Under the pieces are notes generated by a model that was given only the letters and a program-made list of their open reading frames with translations, was not told the origin of the DNA and did no database searches. The position numbers were made by a program, and so were the translations under genes. From Macrolepiota albuminosa (Eukaryota; Basidiomycota; Agaricomycetes; Agaricales; Agaricaceae), in contig JAMWFC010000049.1 of the NCBI GenBank assembly GCA_027475525.1, positions 4,758,947 to 4,822,946 on the forward strand: a stretch of DNA of 64,000 nucleotides. Direction: 5' to 3'. This document shows positions 10,148 through 21,430 of the stretch, piece after piece; the first letter of the stretch is position 1; each line of letters begins with the position of its first letter.

Positions 10148-12530
10148 TTATCTGATTACCACCAAAACTATCTGCCACTTAATTTCAAATGTATTCTGAA
10201 GATCGACTAAGTTTAATTGAGCTAAAGCGACAAAGCAGCAAGCATACCTTAGAGGTTGTGATGAATTCTTGTCGGGAACATTCAGCAAAGTTGATGTAGC
10301 ATTCTCAGTTGTCTGTCCTCTCTTCTTCCGTGCCTTGATTTCTTCTTTCGAAAGCTGCTGATATTTCTGTGAGATTGGCTTGGTGAGTATTATGTACATG
10401 GGCAAATTAACATAGCGTACTTCTTTTGTTGGCCCATCGCAGCATTTCCATGCTATAGCGAACTCCCCTTCAGTGGCATTGGGATGCGATGTGAGGTAGT
10501 CGATGAGATAGAGATTCCTTACATGAACATGTAAATATTTAAATGAAAAATCGAATATGATAACATACCGAGCTGTCGTAACTCCGTCTTTTGCCTTGAG
10601 TGGTTTTGCATTTGATTTCTTGATGATGGGATTTGGTTCAGTTGCGATTTGAGGAATCGAGATCGGTGGTGGTGGAACACAAACATTTTTCCTGTAAAAA
10701 TTTATTAGTTCGAGGTCCTTGCTGTGATTGATTGATCAACTTGCAAGGGATTAAGAATCCGATGAGTCTTTGGCTGTTGAAAATGAGGTGGCTCTGACTC
10801 AGAGGCAGTTGATGCCAGCAGTAATGGTGATTCGGTGGAGGGTGTGACTGTAATTGACATATGCGATGGTGCTGGTACATGCAATGATTGAATTGGTACC
10901 TGTGACGTGGCAGGGTCAGTTTGGCATCGAGAAGGAATAAAACAGTAAACAAAGACGCAACGGCTACAGAGGACATGGACAATGGATCCTGTGAGGGAGA
11001 TGGGGCTTGCGAAGATGAGGTTTGCAATGCAGATACTTGTGATGGTGTGACTTGTGATGCAGATGTAGCTTGTGAAGACGTGACTTGTGATTCGGGTGGG
11101 GCTTGTGATTCGGGTGGGGCTTGGGATTCGGGTGGGGCTTGTGATACAGATGAGGCTTGTGAGCACAGAGATTGCGAGTATGGAGCGTGTGATGCAGATA
11201 AAACTTGTGACGAAGACAGAGCTTGTAATGAAGACGGAGCTTGCAATGAAGATGGAGCTTGTAACGGAGACTGGGCTTGTGATGGAGACTGGGCTTGCAA
11301 CAGAGACTCAGCTTCCGAAGAAGGCTGTGCTTGCGATGAAGATTTTACTGCTACAATAAAAATCAGCATAAAATCAGAAAAAAGAATAGCAATGCACCTT
11401 CAAGCCCATCATCGTCAATTTCAAAGACTGACGCACCACAAAAGGGAGGCGAGAAATGCTTTGACTTCTCGAAAACTGGGGAGGAAGAGCGCTTTCGCTT
11501 TTTTGGCTTTAATCGGCGAATAAAATTGTTATCGGCATTGTCGTCATCATTATCATCATCGTTATCATCTGAGAGATTACCAGTCCAATCAGGGTACTTG
11601 ATTGTTGCATAAGTCTCGATTTTCCAGTAATTTTCAGCAAATAGGAATTCTGGGTGGGCTGTAAGCATGCGAAAATAGAAGAAATCCTGTACAAGGTTCG
11701 ACTTCTTCTTCCATGTCGGAGGGTCCTGAGAGTGAAGACGGAACTCATTCCAACAGGTTCGTGCCGTCTCCGAAATTTGTTTCAGGCGATTCTTCGAAAC
11801 TGAATGTCCATTACTATCAGTAATAAAGCCAAACCTCTTTGTTTTTCGTCCCCGATTCTTCTCTGTCTCTACCCAATTTGTCCATTCTTGCAGCTCCCAA
11901 AAGGGTACATTTGGATGGTCCTCACGGTCCTTTGTAGTAGGAATCTTGGCAGGAACTTGAAGATTCGATGATGAAGAAGGGTGTGTGCGTGGTTCTGATG
12001 ATACAAAACCTGTATTTGATGAGGCTAAAGTATTCGATAACAGCTGGCGAATATGTGTGAGTTCGTTACTATTAATTTAAATGATTAATAAATGATATAT
12101 GCAACTAAACTGCATATACACACTTTAACATTCGTATTTCGACCTTTTGCTCAGTAGATATGTTCCAAAGTTCAGTATATGCATTGTTTCCAGCACAGAT
12201 GAGGTCAGTGTGCGTGGCATTAGCAAGAACTGGTGTTCGAAAATATTGTGCAGGCTAGATATAAATAGTAAGTATGGATTCCATGACTGGGAAAGAATTT
12301 ACAAGGTCAGCACGCATAGTATTCACAGCATTTGGAGTGGGAAAAGATTGTTCATGACCTGAAAACCTTGCAGTTGGCTACCGAACACAAGTCAGGAATT
12401 GTGATCACATTTCTAGTGTGCCACTTACATGGTATTGAGATTGCTGAGTATTATTAGAAAGTGAATGAGAAGTAAAACCGAAGTCAGAGCTTGATTGAGA
12501 AGAAAAATTAAAGTCAGAGCCATTAGACAT
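10148..12530 (-). CDS. Unrecognised agaric hypothetical protein with Ser/Gln/Ala repeat region
   Basis: I read this as one spliced minus-strand gene. The start MSNGSDFNFSSQSSSDFGF is at 12530-12528, and exons join through introns at about 12415, 12250, 12110, 11395, 10700, 10555, 10415 and 10230, ending IVLVVIR at 10148. The most protein-like part (11920-11400) reads FWELQEWTNWVETEKNRG, then TCWNEFRLHSQDPPTW, LTAHPEFLFAENYWKIETYA and a basic PKKRKR nuclear-localisation-like stretch after an Asp/Asn run. A similar PEF..CE..WK motif occurs in agaric hypothetical proteins. A middle exon is a Ser-Gln-Ala-Pro repeat, and a C-terminal exon reads NLYLIDYLTSHPNATEGEFAI. Function is unknown; nuclear location is suggested only by the basic motif. 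Confidence 0.45.
11085..11345. repeat. 18-bp coding minisatellite
   Basis: Imperfect tandem units of 18 bp (plus strand GCTTGTGATTCGGGTGGG and variants such as GCTTGTGATGGAGACTGG). On the minus strand they encode Ser-Gln-Ala-Pro-type repeats inside the 10148-12530 gene. The plus-strand reading is a spurious Cys/Asp-rich ORF. Confidence 0.75.
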
Positions 12531-13341
12531 TAGAGCGATGGTAAGTGGTACAATAGCAAGATGACGACCATTTTCTAGCCACGTGATATTGTGCAGTGTA
12601 TTTCTTAGTACAACTTGCAAATGGCAAAATATTGTTGTTTATAATGTTTGAAGGGCACCTTGCAGCTGCACAGCCCGCTACATGCCTCAGAGTTAAAATA
12701 TTTCATTTGTGTTATAAATTATAATGTACTGGTCACATCGACATCAGCTGGTGCTCCTGATTTGATAATCAAATCGTCGGTGCACCTGCTTATATAACGT
12801 TGTCACGCGTAGTTGAGCACGTGCTTACGTCAAATGCATCGACGCGCGAATATATTCGTCTTTTCAGGTGATAAAGGGATCCCTTTTTGATTTAACATAC
12901 AGCTAGCAAATGAATTCCTCTAGCGTTTTCATCAAGATAAGATTAGATCACAAAACGTTTTAGTTATTTTTTTAATCATTAATTTGAAAACCAGGTTAGC
13001 ATGGGAAATTGATCACTTTCGATGAGGGCTTTGATGGTGCCCTCACCAAAAGTGATCAAGACCATTTATTCAACTCCCAGGTGTCATTACATGTTCGTTC
13101 TGGACGGTATACACATACGATGTGTACTGACGCCTATGTTATGATGTTTTCACCACTTTTTATTTTGTTTCACACCTTAGCTAGACCTTTTGGCTCGCAG
13201 GTGCTGCAGGTTTGCATATTCGCCCAAGGTAATGATGAAGCAGACTCTGTGCTGCAAAGCTGCTTACAAGTTATCTACCACGTTGTTATTGGCTGCTATG
13301 TTTATTCAAGAGCACATTGACACCAGTAGGTATCCACGGGC
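12531..13341. other. Intergenic region, no gene seen
   Basis: AT-rich, with short ORFs only. It probably holds the promoter of the minus-strand gene ending at 10148. I see no repeat or RNA gene. Confidence 0.35.
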
Positions 13342-13773
13342 TTACAGCAACCTCTCGCACGATCCCACACCAAATCCCCAGTTCTCCCCTTTTGTCTCCG
13401 CTGCAACACCCCAATCGACGTCCACCCCCGCCACCCTCGTCCTTCCAGTTCCTAACGACGACGGTGCCCAACCCATAACCGTAACGCCCTCTCTCATCAC
13501 TGCATCCCTTAGCTCGCAGTTCCTCATCTTGTCCGGCAGCCTGCCAATCGCCCTCAAATGCCCGTCGTTCCTGATCCTGAGCCTCGCAAGTGCAGGCACC
13601 ACATGCGTCAACGACGGGTCGCACGAATCCAAAATACGCTCCAGTGCCAGCGTCGACCCCGACCCCGACCCCGACCTTGACCTGATGGTGCTGATGGTCG
13701 ACCCAGACCGCGTCGGGTGGAATGGCGGCACAGAGTCCCGTGTGTGTACCCTGTTGGGCGTTGAGCTGCGCAA
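13342..13773 (-). pseudogene. Fragment of an agaric hypothetical protein
   Basis: This minus-strand frame contains LERILDSCDPSLTHVVPALARLRIRND and HLRAIGRLPDKMRNCELRDAVMREGVTVMGWA. Helical repeats of this style (cysteine, then 'L..LGI....HLRA...L..E.RD.E') recur at the C-termini of Ser/Pro-rich agaric proteins of unknown function. It is preceded by an Arg/Ser/Gly simple-sequence run. The whole gene is not present, no clear start was found, and the uS8 gene begins 208 bp away in the opposite direction, so it is likely a remnant or a short exon-poor gene. Confidence 0.3.
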
Positions 13774-13980
13774 CAGAGTGAGTTTCCGTCTTGATCAAAT
13801 GACCTGTCCAATGACTCGATCTATCCAGGTAAATTATCTTGCCAGTCTACATTCGTGTTGGGTCAATGATACTCACCGCTGACTGCGGTTTCTTCTTCTT
13901 CTCCGACAGCCCGTCTGACTCGTGCTCACCATAGTGCGACACTCTTTGGGCTTAACAAAAAAACTAACCAACTATCCAAA

Positions 13981-14522
13981 ATGGTCCGCGTATCCGTTCT
14001 CGTGAGTGTCCTTTTATCTCCACATTTAACCAACCTAACCGTGCTCAGAACAACTGCCTCAACAACATTGTCAATGCCGAGCGCCGTGGCAAGTGCCAGG
14101 TCCTCGTCCGGCCCTTGTCAAGGGTCGTTGTCAAGTTCCTCTCCGTCATGCAGCGTCACGGTACGTCCCTCTATCCTTTTTTTTCCAGCCAACCTCACCT
14201 TCCCTTACCCAGGCTACATTGGCGAGTTTGAAATCATTGACGACCACCGTTCCGGCAAAATCGTCATCCAGCTCAATGGATGCCTGAACAAAACCGGTGT
14301 CATCTCCCCTCGCTTTAATGTCCAGGCTACCCAGATTGAATCCTGGGTCAACTTGCTCCTCCCTGCCCGTGGTTTCGGTATTATCATCCTCGTGTGTCCC
14401 ACCCCCATCTCTTGCGAACACACATCTGACCTTTTCACTAGACCACCTCGGCTGGTATCATGGACCACGAGGAGACCCGTCGTAAAAGTATTGGAGGAAA
14501 ACTCCTCGGTTATGTCTACTAG
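13981..14522 (+). CDS. RPS22: Cytosolic ribosomal protein uS8 (RPS22/S15a)
   Basis: Four exons give a complete 130-residue uS8, exactly the usual cytosolic length. They are 13981-14001 (MVRVSVL), 14049-14160 ([20 protein letters not shown] to MQRHG), 14213-14391 ([20 protein letters not shown] to GFGIIIL) and 14442-14522 ([20 protein letters not shown] to LGYVY, stop TAG). All three introns are GT-AG and about 50 bp. uS8 binds the central domain of 18S rRNA and is needed for small-subunit assembly. The early tiny exon and several short introns are typical of basidiomycete ribosomal protein genes. There are no disruptions. Confidence 0.97.
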
Positions 14523-15610
14523 ATAGCCAGCGAGTTTTATCTGTTGTCTTCTCCTGCAGCTGTTCTAAATATACAAATATCTGACTAATATTGTCTAAAT
14601 TGAGAGTTGTGCCGAAATTTCAGCCCAGTTCAGCCCAGACCGGAAATTTACACAGATTCTCCGATCCTCCCGGATCCCTCCAGATCCAGTTCTCACTGGG
14701 CATGAGGCCTGAGGGATCATCGTAATGTCTGGTTTCTGTCTTGTTTGCTTTGTCTGTTGCTGTGTGAGTTTGACTTGTGAATCCTTGAATTTTTTAACTA
14801 GGCATGGATATTCGTCGACAGAATAATTTTGTTTTAGAGAACAGAGCTCAGTGTCATATTGTACAACCCAAATCAATTGAGCCTCCAGGAATCCATCTCA
14901 TTCATTCATTTACATAAATAATCAATGAAGTTGACCGCAGCCTCAAAGCTTCGCTACAGCCGTCCTGCCCGCGGATCCGTACCGAGCTCCTCCGTCAAGG
15001 AGCGTGTGTGTTCCCGTGACATGAGCCGACGCCGGCGAGGCGAGGAAAAGTGCGACTCCGGCCATATCCTGAGGCGTACCATAACGGCCTGTAGACTTGG
15101 TGATCAATCAGAAGAATTTTGAATTTGGACCAAGACAGCACCTGATGGTTGTCCTGCAGCAAATGCTTCCTTGCCAGCGTTTCAGAAGCCATACGCGGTC
15201 ATCTTACTCGGGAAGAGTCTGAAACCTCATGAGCAGCGTAGGAGAAGGATGTGGAGACAAAACTAACCCGGGCATGATGGCATTCACGCTGCAAAAGTCC
15301 ACCAAGAGCTTGTTAGTAAGATACCCTATAGTGAGTCATGAAGTCCGCACGTTACATGCTGACGCCCACGCTTCAGCGCCAAGACCGAGGTGAGGTGGTT
15401 GACTTGAGATTTCCAGAAGTAAACAGACAAGGCGTGAGACTCTTAACTGGGGACAAACCTGCTGCTTTACTCGGTTGATCTGCGAGGAACTATGTAAGCG
15501 CTGAAAAAGGCTGCATTTTGCTTGCACAGAGGACGTACAACTCCATGTCCAATTTCCGTCTCTGCTAAGGGGACCTTCAACTCGTGGGTCAGTTGCGGCT
15601 GTTGACGAGA
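14523..15610. other. Intergenic region, no gene seen
   Basis: Contains the reverse complement (14686-14700) of the 15-mer at 9827-9841, next to a CCCAG-rich stretch. The short ORFs are not protein-like and no RNA gene was seen. Confidence 0.35.
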
Positions 15611-16556
15611 TGTTGATGACACGTCCAGGATCAAGGTTGTCGGCGTCCTTGGATAAGAGATCGGACAGGCTTCGCGAGTCATTATTGACTCCAACTGGCA
15701 GCGTGAGACACGCGACTTACCCAGCGGTGATACGTCTGCCTCACTCGAGGCAGACAAAAACAGTCAAATAAATCCCAAAACTATACCCAAAAACGCTGGT
15801 AACTGTAAGCGATAAAAGTCGAAAACTGTAGACTAGGGATGACGCACCTTTTAAACCCCAAAAACCGTATACAAAGACTCGTCGAAACCACAGCAGAGCA
15901 GTAAACCAGGCGAGTGATGGCGCGGGAATAACCGAGGAGGTGGCAGTGTTCGGCAGGGATTAGATCTCGGCATAACATCCGAGATCAACATCCCGTCCAA
16001 ACACTGACATCACTCAGCCCGCCACCGATCCGTCGTCCCGTTTCTAAACCTGCCGCACAACCACGAAGTCTCCTCCTCACAGCCCACCACCGCGCACTCG
16101 AGTCGGAAAAAGAGACGTGTGAAAGAAGAGAGGCAACGAGCTGAGGAAAAGGAACGACAGAACCACGGGAAAAGGTTTAGCCAGAGAAAAAGAAAACCAC
16201 GCGGTCGAGTGCCGGTGCCCAGCCTCGGTAAAACATCGAGCACGCCAAGCACCCGGGCCCGGTAGCACGACGAGACAACGAAATCACACGCGGGACAGGC
16301 ATGGTCTGTGCGTCGACGACAGGGGTATAAAAGGGAGAGGGATTTGGGGGAGTCGGGCAAGCAAGCTACTTGCCACGGCTCGGAGTCCCCAGGGAGTGGA
16401 CATCTTAGGCCTACGAGCTAATTAGTTTGACTTCGGGTTTAGTAGTAATACTATTTGTCCCACAATTTCGAGTGTGAATCTAATTCAACATTCAAATTTT
16501 AAATCAATAAAAATTATCATTACACCACTTTTACAAAGTGCGCGCGCGTGTCAACA
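15611..16556 (+). mobile_element. Candidate solo LTR or LTR-like promoter block
   Basis: This segment begins TGTTGATGACACG and ends GCGTGTCAACA, giving a TGTTGA/TCAACA terminal match. A TATA box (TATAAAA, 16326-16332) and a late AATAAA (about 16506) are in the order U3-R-U5. It has no coding content. Flanking target duplications are not evident, so this is only a candidate; the left boundary could instead be 15600. Confidence 0.3.
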
Positions 16557-16729
16557 CTTGCCCCACGTACTCTGTGGAATTGAGTTAGTTGAAATATACT
16601 GAAAGTTTAGTCCAGATTCCGTTCTGAACTACTTTACATATAATAAACTACTCCATTTCGCATCAGCGGTCACTAAGCTCATATCAAATATCCGTCGATG
16701 GGTTATGCCTGTTTTGGACATAGACATAA

Positions 16730-17140
16730 GTGAACAGCCAATGTTCCCATACCCTTCAAGCCTTCGAGAAAACTCGTCGTTGCTCTCTCTCCCCCACAAC
16801 TCAACAGCATTGTGAATGCCACACCACAGAAAGGCACCATATTATGCATTGCTCCACTTAAAGTAAGTTTCCAACCTTTTGATAATTCAAAGACTCACAA
16901 ATCCTCTTCCCACGTTGCAATATAACACTAGCCATCTTTGCTGCCGGATGGAATCCCACAGCCATCGTATTGTGCAGCTATGACAACTCTGTATGTTTAC
17001 TTTCATTCCTCGTTACATTACAAATCTTTCCTCATTTACAGCAGCACAACCACTTTCATGACGACTGCCACAAATCACTGCAACTTTTGGATTACACCGG
17101 CAGCTACAACCATACTGTGAATGTGAAGGGACTGTCATAG
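16730..17140 (+). CDS. Possible small three-exon gene, unrecognised
   Basis: A spliced reading is possible: PFKPSRKLVVALSPPQLNS to ILCIAPLK, intron GTAAGTTT...CACTAG, then AIFAAGWNPTAIVLCSYDNS, intron GTATGTTT...TTACAG, then QHNHFHDDCHKSLQLLDY to a stop at 17138-17140. Both introns have good GT-AG borders, but no convincing start ATG is in frame and no family is recognised. Low confidence. Confidence 0.2.
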
Positions 17141-17305
17141 TAGTAGCAAACCATACATAGAATTTTGTATATTGTCAACTACTACAAAACTTTTTCTTGG
17201 TTTTCGACAATTCTATTGCAGAACTTGAATTCCTCAACTCGAACATGTGACTAAGTCAGCTTTAACACATCGTCAAGTAGAACTTCTGGATTCTAACTTA
17301 TAGAC

Positions 17306-20189
17306 ATGTCTGGCAACTCGAAATCTGGCCGAGGAGGCGCTCGACCAGGAGCAGGCCGAAAACCCAAGACTCTTGATGTCAAATCAAGTTTTTTCACAGG
17401 TGTTACGGTTCCAGGAAACGGTCTGAATATTCCAAATCCATTCTTTTCAACAGGCAGAAAAACATCAGATGGAACATCTACTAGTAAAGAAAATATATCT
17501 CTGAGCTTTATGTATGAAAGTGTATGTACACAATACTGAGAGCGTCTAACTACTTTCTTGAGATCCACATATTCTCACCGACAATGAGTATTCATGTCTA
17601 CAGTCTGAGTGGAATTTGGTGCAAAGCATAGAAGAAGATGGGAACCAGGGTAATGCCAATGTCGAAGAAAGTCTTTTCGATAATCTGGAAGATTTGTCGG
17701 CAGAATGTGAGGCTGAGGCCGATAGTGTTATTCAAGGAGTTCATGTTGAATATCTTTTGGGTATTGTGGCGAAGTTGAAGGCTGAAATCAAGGCCACAGG
17801 ACAAATTAATTGTTACAGAAAAGGGACTTTTTGGATCCATCCCAAGGATCCTGTATTTGCGCTCCACTTAACAAAGAGCAATGCATCAGGATATTCTCCG
17901 ATGGAGCTCTACCACCTTCCTGTCTTTGTCTGGCTCCCTGCACTGTTACAAGGGCGACCAGATCATTTCTATTGCACAAGGTGCAAACACCATCTTGTTC
18001 GTAATGGTATGTCTTTTTACTATGCACTATTTCTCTCCAAAAACTTATTTAGATCTCAGGATGGAATAGCAATCCTGTTGCATGCAGAGTCCGTGACTTG
18101 CATAACGACTACTTTCTTTTGACTGCAAGATTTGTTTGCAATAAGGATGCTGTATCCAATCCTGGATGTGGTGCCTCTTATCAAGGTACTAATCCGGATA
18201 TTCTCAAGCAACTTTCACGTTACGTCCAAGAAGCTTTTCCTGGTGATTACATCTGTATTTTTACAGTGATGTTAGTTTTAACTCCATAATGTGGTTTTAG
18301 CATATATCACAGCACGAGGGGCCATTGATAAAAACTTAATGGTTGTTATGTGTTCTTTGTTTTCAACCCGCTTTGGTCCAGAACCATTTGCATCACTCTT
18401 AAGCGAGATGCAACAACTGCACCATGCACATCGTGAACTGTCATATCTTGCGGCATGTACAACTTTTCAGTATCAAGGAGAGCACAAGCCTGAGCCATTT
18501 TCAACTTTTGAGGATAAAACTCGATATGCTGGTACTCACCCATCGACACAATACTGTAAATCAGTATTTGTGGATTGGATGCATACCCATAGGATATTTT
18601 ATAATCATGTAATGGCTTCTCTTCCAGGAGAAATATTAAAAGGAGGTCACACATTTAAAGTGCGTTACTTACACCAACTTGAGAATCCAAATTTGATGTA
18701 ATAAGTACTAATATTTGCATTTATAGCTTATCAAGAATCTTGCAAAGTTCAATGGAGAACCGACTCATGATGCTATGTATACAGTTGTCAATGAGTGGGA
18801 AGAGGTTAGAAATCAGGCACTCACACTCACAAAAAGCCTATCCTATGTTGCTGAAATGTATAGTGATATTTTGGATGGGCTAAGAGAGCATGGCCATCCT
18901 CCCACGGCTTTTATGTATACAGATATTGCATCAGGTAATTTTATAATCATTACAACTGCAAAATATGTTGCTTAATATATTTTCAAGGTGAAATAGCATT
19001 TCATGAGACAACAACTCAACGACTGCAGGAAAATGTGGTTTATGTTGAGCTTGATCCATATGTTCATCTTCCTTCTCTTGTCATACCACCTGAAATCCGG
19101 TCTGTATACTATGAAAGCTCTGATCTGATTGACAGCGCATGTCTTCATATTCTGGAAAGTCTTCCTCTTGACAGGTCACATCTAGTCATTGGGCTTGATG
19201 TGGAGTATGAGATGGAAACTACAGGCCAGGGAGGCCCTGGCACAGTTTTGCAGTCATGAACTGGTCAGCTTGATGTTATCCAGCTTGCCACTCAAAACAC
19301 AGTCTATGTTTTCAAGGTAAAGAAATACAATATATTATCTTGTTGTCTAACTTTAGAGCACATCTTTCAGGTGTCTCAATTCCAGACTTCAGCCTCTATT
19401 CCTCCTTGTTTGCAATCTATTTTAATCTCAGAACAGATCATTAAAGCAGGACGGGGAATCCAAGCTGATCTTTATTGCATAGCAGAAGCATGGTCTTCAA
19501 CAGAACTCACTTCACTTCTTTCCCACTCTAAGGCATGCATCATTGATCTAGGAGCTTTGGCAAAACTTAAGGGTAAAGTTATGGATGCTACAATTGGGTT
19601 GGCAGCATTGTCTGCAATTGTACTCAAAAAGCAAATTCCTAAGCCAGATAGTACTCGGTGCTCACTATGGTCTTCTACAATCCTTACCAAAGCTCAAAAG
19701 GACTATGCTGCTCTTGATGGCTATGCTAGCTGGAAATTGTGGAAGGTTCTTGCTCCACTCCCATCTGTGGGCCAGAAAGTTGTTCAGGACACTCCTGGCC
19801 AGCTTGTTCACTTATATTCAGGGAAAAAAATCATTGCATTGGGATCTATTGCTCCTCATCAATCAGTTGTCATTGTTCCATCTCTTGAATCTGGCTCCTC
19901 CGAAGTCCAGACTATTAAAGTTACTCCATCTCGAACAATTATTCTTATAGAAGAAATTGTGGTCCCTGGATTTATTTCGACATTATATCAAGGAAGTCTT
20001 GAAGCACTATCCACCATTCTGACTCCTTTTTATCTTGTAGTATCCAGGTCTTCTCTTCATACTCAGTCAACTATTCCACCAACTTTATCATCACCATCAC
20101 AATCACCACAACCCGCTCTTAGTGTCCCTACCATTTCCTCTCCTGATTCTTTAAATATCAACGATAGCATAGACCTGGATAGGGATTAG
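17306..20189 (+). pseudogene. DEDDy 3'-5' exonuclease-domain gene with in-frame stop
   Basis: A spliced protein of about 800 residues. The N-terminus has an AT-hook-like GGARPGAGRKPK (17330-17370). The middle contains a Cys-rich ribbon (YCTRCKHHL, FVCNKDAVSNPGCGASYQG) followed by YITARGAIDKNLM. The C-terminal domain is RNase D/WRN-like: GLDVEYE (first acidic pair, about 19196), QLDVIQLATQ, KAGRGIQADLY, and YAALDGYASWKLW (the Tyr-x3-Asp motif). Similar zinc-ribbon plus exonuclease proteins are expanded in Agaricomycetes; a link to transposons is my recollection, not shown here. TGA 19257-19259 interrupts the exonuclease domain between VEYE and QLDVIQ without a usable intron. The Asp/Ser-rich C-terminus ends at TAG 20187-20189. 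Confidence 0.6.
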
Positions 20190-20951
20190 AATGACTGTGA
20201 CACAGATTCTGATTCGGACTCTGATTAGTCATATCTCATAGTTCAGATGAGAAGGCCGAAACACAGCATGAACAGTTTAAACTCCCAAGGTTAGATCAGT
20301 ATCTCGATAAATTTTGCCGAACCAATAGACGCAGTGTTCACTGGAGGTGGAGCACGGTGTTTGAGTTCTATCTCAAGACGCGGCTCGTTCAAAATGTTGC
20401 TGCAAGCTACAACCACACCGTTGACTTGATGCATTTTCGACCTTCATCCATGAAATACATGTAATTATCTCTCTAAAAAAGAATAATAATGATCTTTGAA
20501 ATTTCGATATGCATACCTATGCGTGTGATTTCTCCTCCCAGAGTTCATCATCTGAAGGAGACATGACAAATCACAACCATTTGAGTTACCTACCATTCGT
20601 GACTTTTCTCAAGTATGGTCTGGACCACTCGGAGAAGAGCGCCTGCCATATCTGATGTCTCCACAATGCACCATTTGTACATTTGTACGGGCGGAGCAAT
20701 TTTCAAAATGGTAATCGGGGTGAATGTCCGAATCATTAAGTTGACACGATATCAGTTTACGTCCAATTGGCATGGGTCGGACCGACAGCAGATCCATACA
20801 TGACTCCAAATGCAGCTTCGGTGTCACTGATTGGGAGGATGAACAAAGTAACTACAAAAGACAGAGAGTGGAGCTGCCTATTCATGGCTGCGAATTGGTA
20901 CTTACTTACAGGAAGAGACGTAGACTTTGAGGGACTTGTGCGACGAATCCG
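20190..20951. other. Downstream remnant, possible extra exon
   Basis: From about 20240 to 20463 one plus-strand frame reads KLPRLDQYLDKFCRTNRRSVHWRWSTVFEFYLKT and continues to FRPSSMKYM before a stop. It could be a further exon of the upstream exonuclease gene after a C-to-T stop, or an unrelated remnant. The rest shows no gene. Confidence 0.25.
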
Positions 20952-21053
20952 GCGGAAAGTCTCCTTGAATTTGGACTCCGACTTCGGCAGAGCCTTGCCG
21001 AATCCTTGTCATTTACGAACTGTTCAGTGTCTTGTGCTCTGTCATGTGTTTCG
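20952..21053. repeat. Direct repeat flanking the P-loop NTPase gene, left copy
   Basis: Starts GCGGAAAGTCTCCTTGAAT and ends GTCATGTGTTTCGA. It is repeated in the same orientation, with a few substitutions and a small indel, at 24220-24328 on the other side of the NTPase gene. Confidence 0.8.
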
Positions 21054-21430
21054 AGGAGAAGATGCTGAGTGGGATCGGATCTGCCATCTTTGCATGCGTA
21101 ACAGCGTACATCTACTGGTGTATCAAACATAAGCCTTCTAATGAACAGGTGGTCTGAGATGGGCTCAAAGCACTGAGGTGAGAGATGAGAAATCAACTGA
21201 GGATCTCAACTTCACTTTTTCGTAGATGAAACAAGAATTGAAACGATTGAATATGGTTACAAACAGCAGTGATACAATTCATACATGCATATTGTGTTAG
21301 ACAAGTACGAAACACAGGTCTAACATGTCAGTCACAAAATTCCTTGAGAAACTCAATTCAGCCCCGACCACAAGGACCATGAAGTTCAAGACTCACGTTC
21401 AAATAACGCAAATGTTCTTGGTCATCTCCC

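Noticed and set aside
10921..11523. Cys/Asp-rich 200-codon plus-strand ORF resembling a metal-binding protein
   Set aside because: It is the antisense reading of the 18-bp minisatellite; the minus-strand exon joins with neighbouring exons through good introns.
16010..16360. 116-codon hydrophobic minus-strand ORF
   Set aside because: Lies inside the candidate LTR; the opposite strand is Arg/Lys/Ser-rich noise and neither is supported by exon signals.
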